Source: Mesorhizobium carmichaelinearum (GTDB lineage Bacteria > Pseudomonadota > Alphaproteobacteria > Rhizobiales > Rhizobiaceae). Taken from it: 64,000 nt of DNA. Below the pieces are notes generated by a model, which searched no databases, had not been told where the DNA came from, and saw nothing but the letters and a program-made list of their open reading frames with translations. This document shows, piece by piece, positions 60,597-64,000 of the stretch (positions within the stretch are counted from its first letter, which is position 1; the number at the start of each line of letters is the position of its first letter). The stretch covers positions 124,001-188,000 of the forward strand of contig NZ_FZQR01000005.1 of the NCBI RefSeq assembly GCF_900199455.1, given 5' to 3'. Made by a program: the position numbers and the translations under genes.

Positions 60597-60842
60597 ATGC
60601 TCGCTCCGATTTCCCCCGACATTCGAGGTTATTTCGTGCGTGAACCGTCACTGCTGCCGGTCTTTGGGAAACTGGGCGCCAAGGCATCCGTCGCCGTCGT
60701 GGCGGCGCCCGTCGCTTCGGCGGGCATCGTGCCGCGCTTGCGGGAGGCTCTGGCCACGCATGGTGGCATAGCGCTGAAGCTGTCGGTGATCGCCTGGACG
60801 ATGATGGTCCTGGGTGCGGTGTTTTTCATGATGCAGGGCTGA
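60597..60842 (+). CDS. Small membrane protein, hypothetical
   Basis: An 81-residue protein with a C-terminal hydrophobic helix (LKLSVIAWTMMVLGAVFFMMQG) and a weaker one near residue 30. I start at ATG 60597 with GGAAGGG upstream; the longer frame from 60471 is Arg-rich noise. It is followed after 5 bp by another small gene with which it is likely co-transcribed. No family recognised. Confidence 0.6.
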   Translation: MLAPISPDIRGYFVREPSLLPVFGKLGAKASVAVVAAPVASAGIVPRLREALATHGGIALKLSVIAWTMMVLGAVFFMMQG

Positions 60843-60847
60843 GGACC

Positions 60848-61039
60848 ATGGCAAATCGCTACGCGCTGCGCATGGATCTGCCCCAGAGCTGGGCCATCAT
60901 CGATGTCTTCACCGGCCAGCCGGTCGAAGTCCGGCAAAGAGTGATGGTCGGCATGACCCCGCGCGACGCCAACGCCATGCTCGATCAGATGAATGTCCGC
61001 GACATCAAGCGCCGGGAGAGGGCGGAGCGCAAGGATTGA
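60848..61039 (+). CDS. Small hypothetical protein
   Basis: A 63-residue protein with normal composition (ANRYALRMDLPQSWAIIDVFTGQPVEV) and a basic C-terminal tail (IKRRERAERKD). GAGGACC overlaps the upstream stop and provides the ribosome binding site. It lies 5 bp after the small membrane protein gene. Not a family I recognise. Confidence 0.6.
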   Translation: MANRYALRMDLPQSWAIIDVFTGQPVEVRQRVMVGMTPRDANAMLDQMNVRDIKRRERAERKD

Positions 61040-61101
61040 ACGTTCCGGCTGCGGCTCAAAGGGTGCGCCAAGACCCACCGAACCAAAACCAGAGGATTCC
61101 C

Positions 61102-61326
61102 GTGAGAGCGAGCCTGAGGCAAAAGATACTGGAGGTTTGCGACCGCAAGATCTCCGAGAAAGGGCCTGCCGTCGGCGTGTCATTCTACGCGTTTTTCGCC
61201 AACAGGAATGACGACCCCGAACTGCTGATGGAAGCAGCGGAATGGTGGATCAGAACCCACCGCCTCGATCATTTCGAAAAGGCCGCGAAGATACGCACGA
61301 TGATCGAGGGCATGGACCTCGGCTGA
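61102..61326 (+). CDS. Small hypothetical protein
   Basis: A 74-residue protein, helical in character (SLRQKILEVCDRKISEKG, DPELLMEAAEWWIRTHRLDHFEKAAKIRTMIEGM). I chose GTG at 61102, with AGAGGA about 6 nt upstream; an in-frame TTG at 61036 overlapping the previous gene is possible. It converges on the DUF1488 gene with no gap. Function unknown. Confidence 0.6.
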   Translation: MRASLRQKILEVCDRKISEKGPAVGVSFYAFFANRNDDPELLMEAAEWWIRTHRLDHFEKAAKIRTMIEGMDLG

Positions 61327-61593
61327 TCAGCCGAAGTCGGCGGCCGTGAGCACATACATGCTCTTGCGGGTGCGGTCGTAGGCCTTCGACGCCACGCCGC
61401 GGATGACGCTGCTCTCGGTGTCGAATGTCGCGAGGTAACCTGCCTCGTTGGCCGCGGTTGCCGGCTGCATCCGGGTCATCGCATCGGCGGCGACCGAGAA
61501 GGAAATCTGGAACATGCCGTCATGGCCGACGAAACGGATGCGCTTGCCGGCTTCGTCATAGCTGCGGCTGCGGTTGGGGAATGTCAGGCTCAT
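61327..61593 (-). CDS. DUF1488 family protein
   Basis: An 88-residue protein that begins SLTFPNRSRSYDEAGKRIRFVGHDGMFQISFSV, the DUF1488 pattern (a small beta-rich domain common in rhizobia). Its function is unknown. The ATG overlaps the stop of the upstream gene (ATGA), so both are translated together. Its own stop abuts the convergent gene on the other strand. Confidence 0.85.
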   Translation of the reverse strand: MSLTFPNRSRSYDEAGKRIRFVGHDGMFQISFSVAADAMTRMQPATAANEAGYLATFDTESSVIRGVASKAYDRTRKSMYVLTAADFG

Positions 61594-61844
61594 GTCTTGA
61601 CCTCCGTTGTGGCGGCCTTCTTGGTCGCCCGCTTCTTCTTCGGCGTCGGGTTCAAGGCTTCGGCGACACGGTCGGCCTCTTCCTTGGCCAGCCGCAAAAT
61701 CCTGAGCTTCGCCGTCTTGATCTCCCTGGCCTTCGCTTCGGACATGTACTCGGCGGTTGCCTTGTTTTTCTCCGCCGTCTTCTTCTGCTTGTCGACGAAG
61801 CGGGCTTCAGCTTTTTCCATGATCGTCTGATTGCCGTCGGCCAT
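61590..61844 (-). CDS. Lys/Ala-rich helical hypothetical protein
   Basis: An 84-residue highly charged helical protein (MEKAEARFVDKQKKTAEKNKATAEYM, LRILRLAKEEADRVAEAL) with a basic tail (KKKRATKKAATTEVKT). Such proteins may bind nucleic acid, but I do not recognise the family. GGGAGA lies about 8 nt before the ATG. It is coupled to the DUF1488 gene by a 4-bp overlap. Confidence 0.72.
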   Translation of the reverse strand: MADGNQTIMEKAEARFVDKQKKTAEKNKATAEYMSEAKAREIKTAKLRILRLAKEEADRVAEALNPTPKKKRATKKAATTEVKT

Positions 61845-62010
61845 CGAACAAATCTCCCTTGCGTTTGAAATCGTGAAAGTGAACTTGTCCGATAAATAGG
61901 CGCTTGATCGGCAAAATTCAATTTTTTGAATTATTTATGCCATTCGCGATATCACCAAATCGCCGGTCGAAATAATACTTTTCAATATTTCATCGGGTCC
62001 GCGAATAATT

Positions 62011-62039
62011 TTTGGCACTCCTATCTATCGAGTGCCAAA
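62011..62039. promoter_or_regulatory. CIRCE element (HrcA operator) of groESL
   Basis: TTTGGCACTC, nine bases, then GAGTGCCAAA form a perfect dyad 53 bp before groES. It matches the CIRCE consensus TTAGCACTC-N9-GAGTGCTAA except for one symmetric change in each arm (A to G, T to C). HrcA represses such operons until heat stress. The compensated change keeps the symmetry, so it should still bind. Confidence 0.92.
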
Positions 62040-62091
62040 GCGCCTATATGGGGGAAGCGGCCGCCTAAGCTGGCCCCAGAAAGAAGTTTTC

Positions 62092-62427
62092 ATGAAGTTT
62101 CGGCCACTCCACGACCGCGTCGTCATCCGGCGCGCCGAAGGCGATATCAAATCCAAGGGCGGCATCATCATTCCCGACAATGCCAAGGAAAAGCCGCAGC
62201 AAGGCGAAGTCATCGCCGTCGGCCCCGGCGCACGCGACGAAAACGGCGCGCTTGTTCCGCCCGACGTCAAGGCCGGCGACCTGATCCTGTTTGGCAAATG
62301 GTCGGGCACCGAGGTCAAGATCGACGGCGAGGACCTGCTGATCATGAAGGAAGCCGACATTATGGGTGTCATCGACAAGAGCGAGGCAGCCACCGAGAAG
62401 ACTGTCGCCGCCAAGAAGGCTGCCTGA
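62092..62427 (+). CDS. groES: Co-chaperonin GroES
   Basis: A 111-residue GroES subunit; heptamers cap Gro[46 protein letters not shown] includes the mobile loop that touches GroEL, and the beta-barrel ends at DIMGVIDK. A further tail ([15 protein letters not shown]) of about 15 residues extends past the usual GroES end; this marks it as a rhizobial paralog with a C-terminal extension. The ATG follows a weak AGAAAGAAG leader. It is 92 bp upstream of groEL and under CIRCE control. Confidence 0.97.
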   Translation: MKFRPLHDRVVIRRAEGDIKSKGGIIIPDNAKEKPQQGEVIAVGPGARDENGALVPPDVKAGDLILFGKWSGTEVKIDGEDLLIMKEADIMGVIDKSEAATEKTVAAKKAA

Positions 62428-62477
62428 TCAGCGCGCCCGCGTGTCCTTCGGGACGCGCAAGGACGCTCAGAGATTGA

Positions 62478-64000
<1,523 letters not shown>

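Overview
The window is high-GC DNA whose gene content and codon use fit an alphaproteobacterium of the Rhizobiales, most likely Mesorhizobium or a close relative. This is inferred from the gene families, the CIRCE-controlled groESL operon, the DUF1488, DUF2270 and HWE-kinase genes and the rhizobial-type intergenic mosaic repeats. It was not checked by any search. Replication and conjugation genes are absent, so it reads as chromosome with accessory patches.

Layout. 1-1.9 kb: the 3' end of a molybdenum hydroxylase large subunit, a 189-bp palindromic element, then a MoaD/ThiS-like gene. 1.9-9.1 kb: a minus-strand TetR-fabF-SDR set divergent from a two-gene RND efflux operon, with a clear inverted repeat between them. 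9.2-23.6 kb: a 12-kb surface-glycan or glycolipid island (two-domain glycosyltransferase, sulfotransferase, GT-C-like membrane protein with a DxDDTA-bearing C-terminal domain, UbiA prenyltransferase, dolichol-phosphate-type GT2, a sulfotransferase-GT fusion with coiled coil, and a methyltransferase). It is bracketed by a truncated left copy and an intact right copy of the same gene in direct orientation; the intact copy sits beside an SPFH/band-7 gene. 24-31 kb: decayed and regulatory DNA, with an IS481-type remnant abutting a truncated DOPA-dioxygenase-like gene, a frameshifted small membrane protein, a CadC-like TPR regulator, a LysE exporter, a methyltransferase and an AraC regulator.

31.3-39.0 kb: a peptide-type ABC transporter (fused DppD-DppF ATPase, Tat-exported binding protein, two permeases) co-located with an NtaA/DmoA-type flavin monooxygenase and a double-DUF427 protein. 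This looks like uptake and oxidative breakdown of an organosulfur or organonitrogen compound. 39.1-45.0 kb: an SDR-ECF sigma pair, a single-domain response regulator next to a decayed HWE kinase, a DUF2270 protein, and a divergent MFS/LysR pair. 45.1-46.5 kb: decayed genes, one resembling an Imm52-type immunity protein. 46.5-52 kb: Hsp20, ChaC, an ArsR-SRPBCC pair, VOC, two DUF1801 proteins and an acyltransferase. 52-58.4 kb: an arabinofuranoside-utilisation cluster (GH127, two sugar permeases, binding protein, LacI regulator, no ATPase). 58.4-64 kb: a PAS-GGDEF protein, a tRNA-Cys-like sequence, small hypothetical genes, then CIRCE-groES-groEL running off the right edge.

The most unusual system is the island. 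It couples a prenyltransferase, a GT-C/terpene-cyclase-like fusion, a dolichol-phosphate-type sugar donor enzyme and two sulfotransferases, which suggests a lipid-linked, possibly sulfated, surface glycan. Several repeat families recur: two RIME-like copies supply stop codons, and two copies of a CCCCGTAAACGGGG palindrome lie in intergenic gaps.
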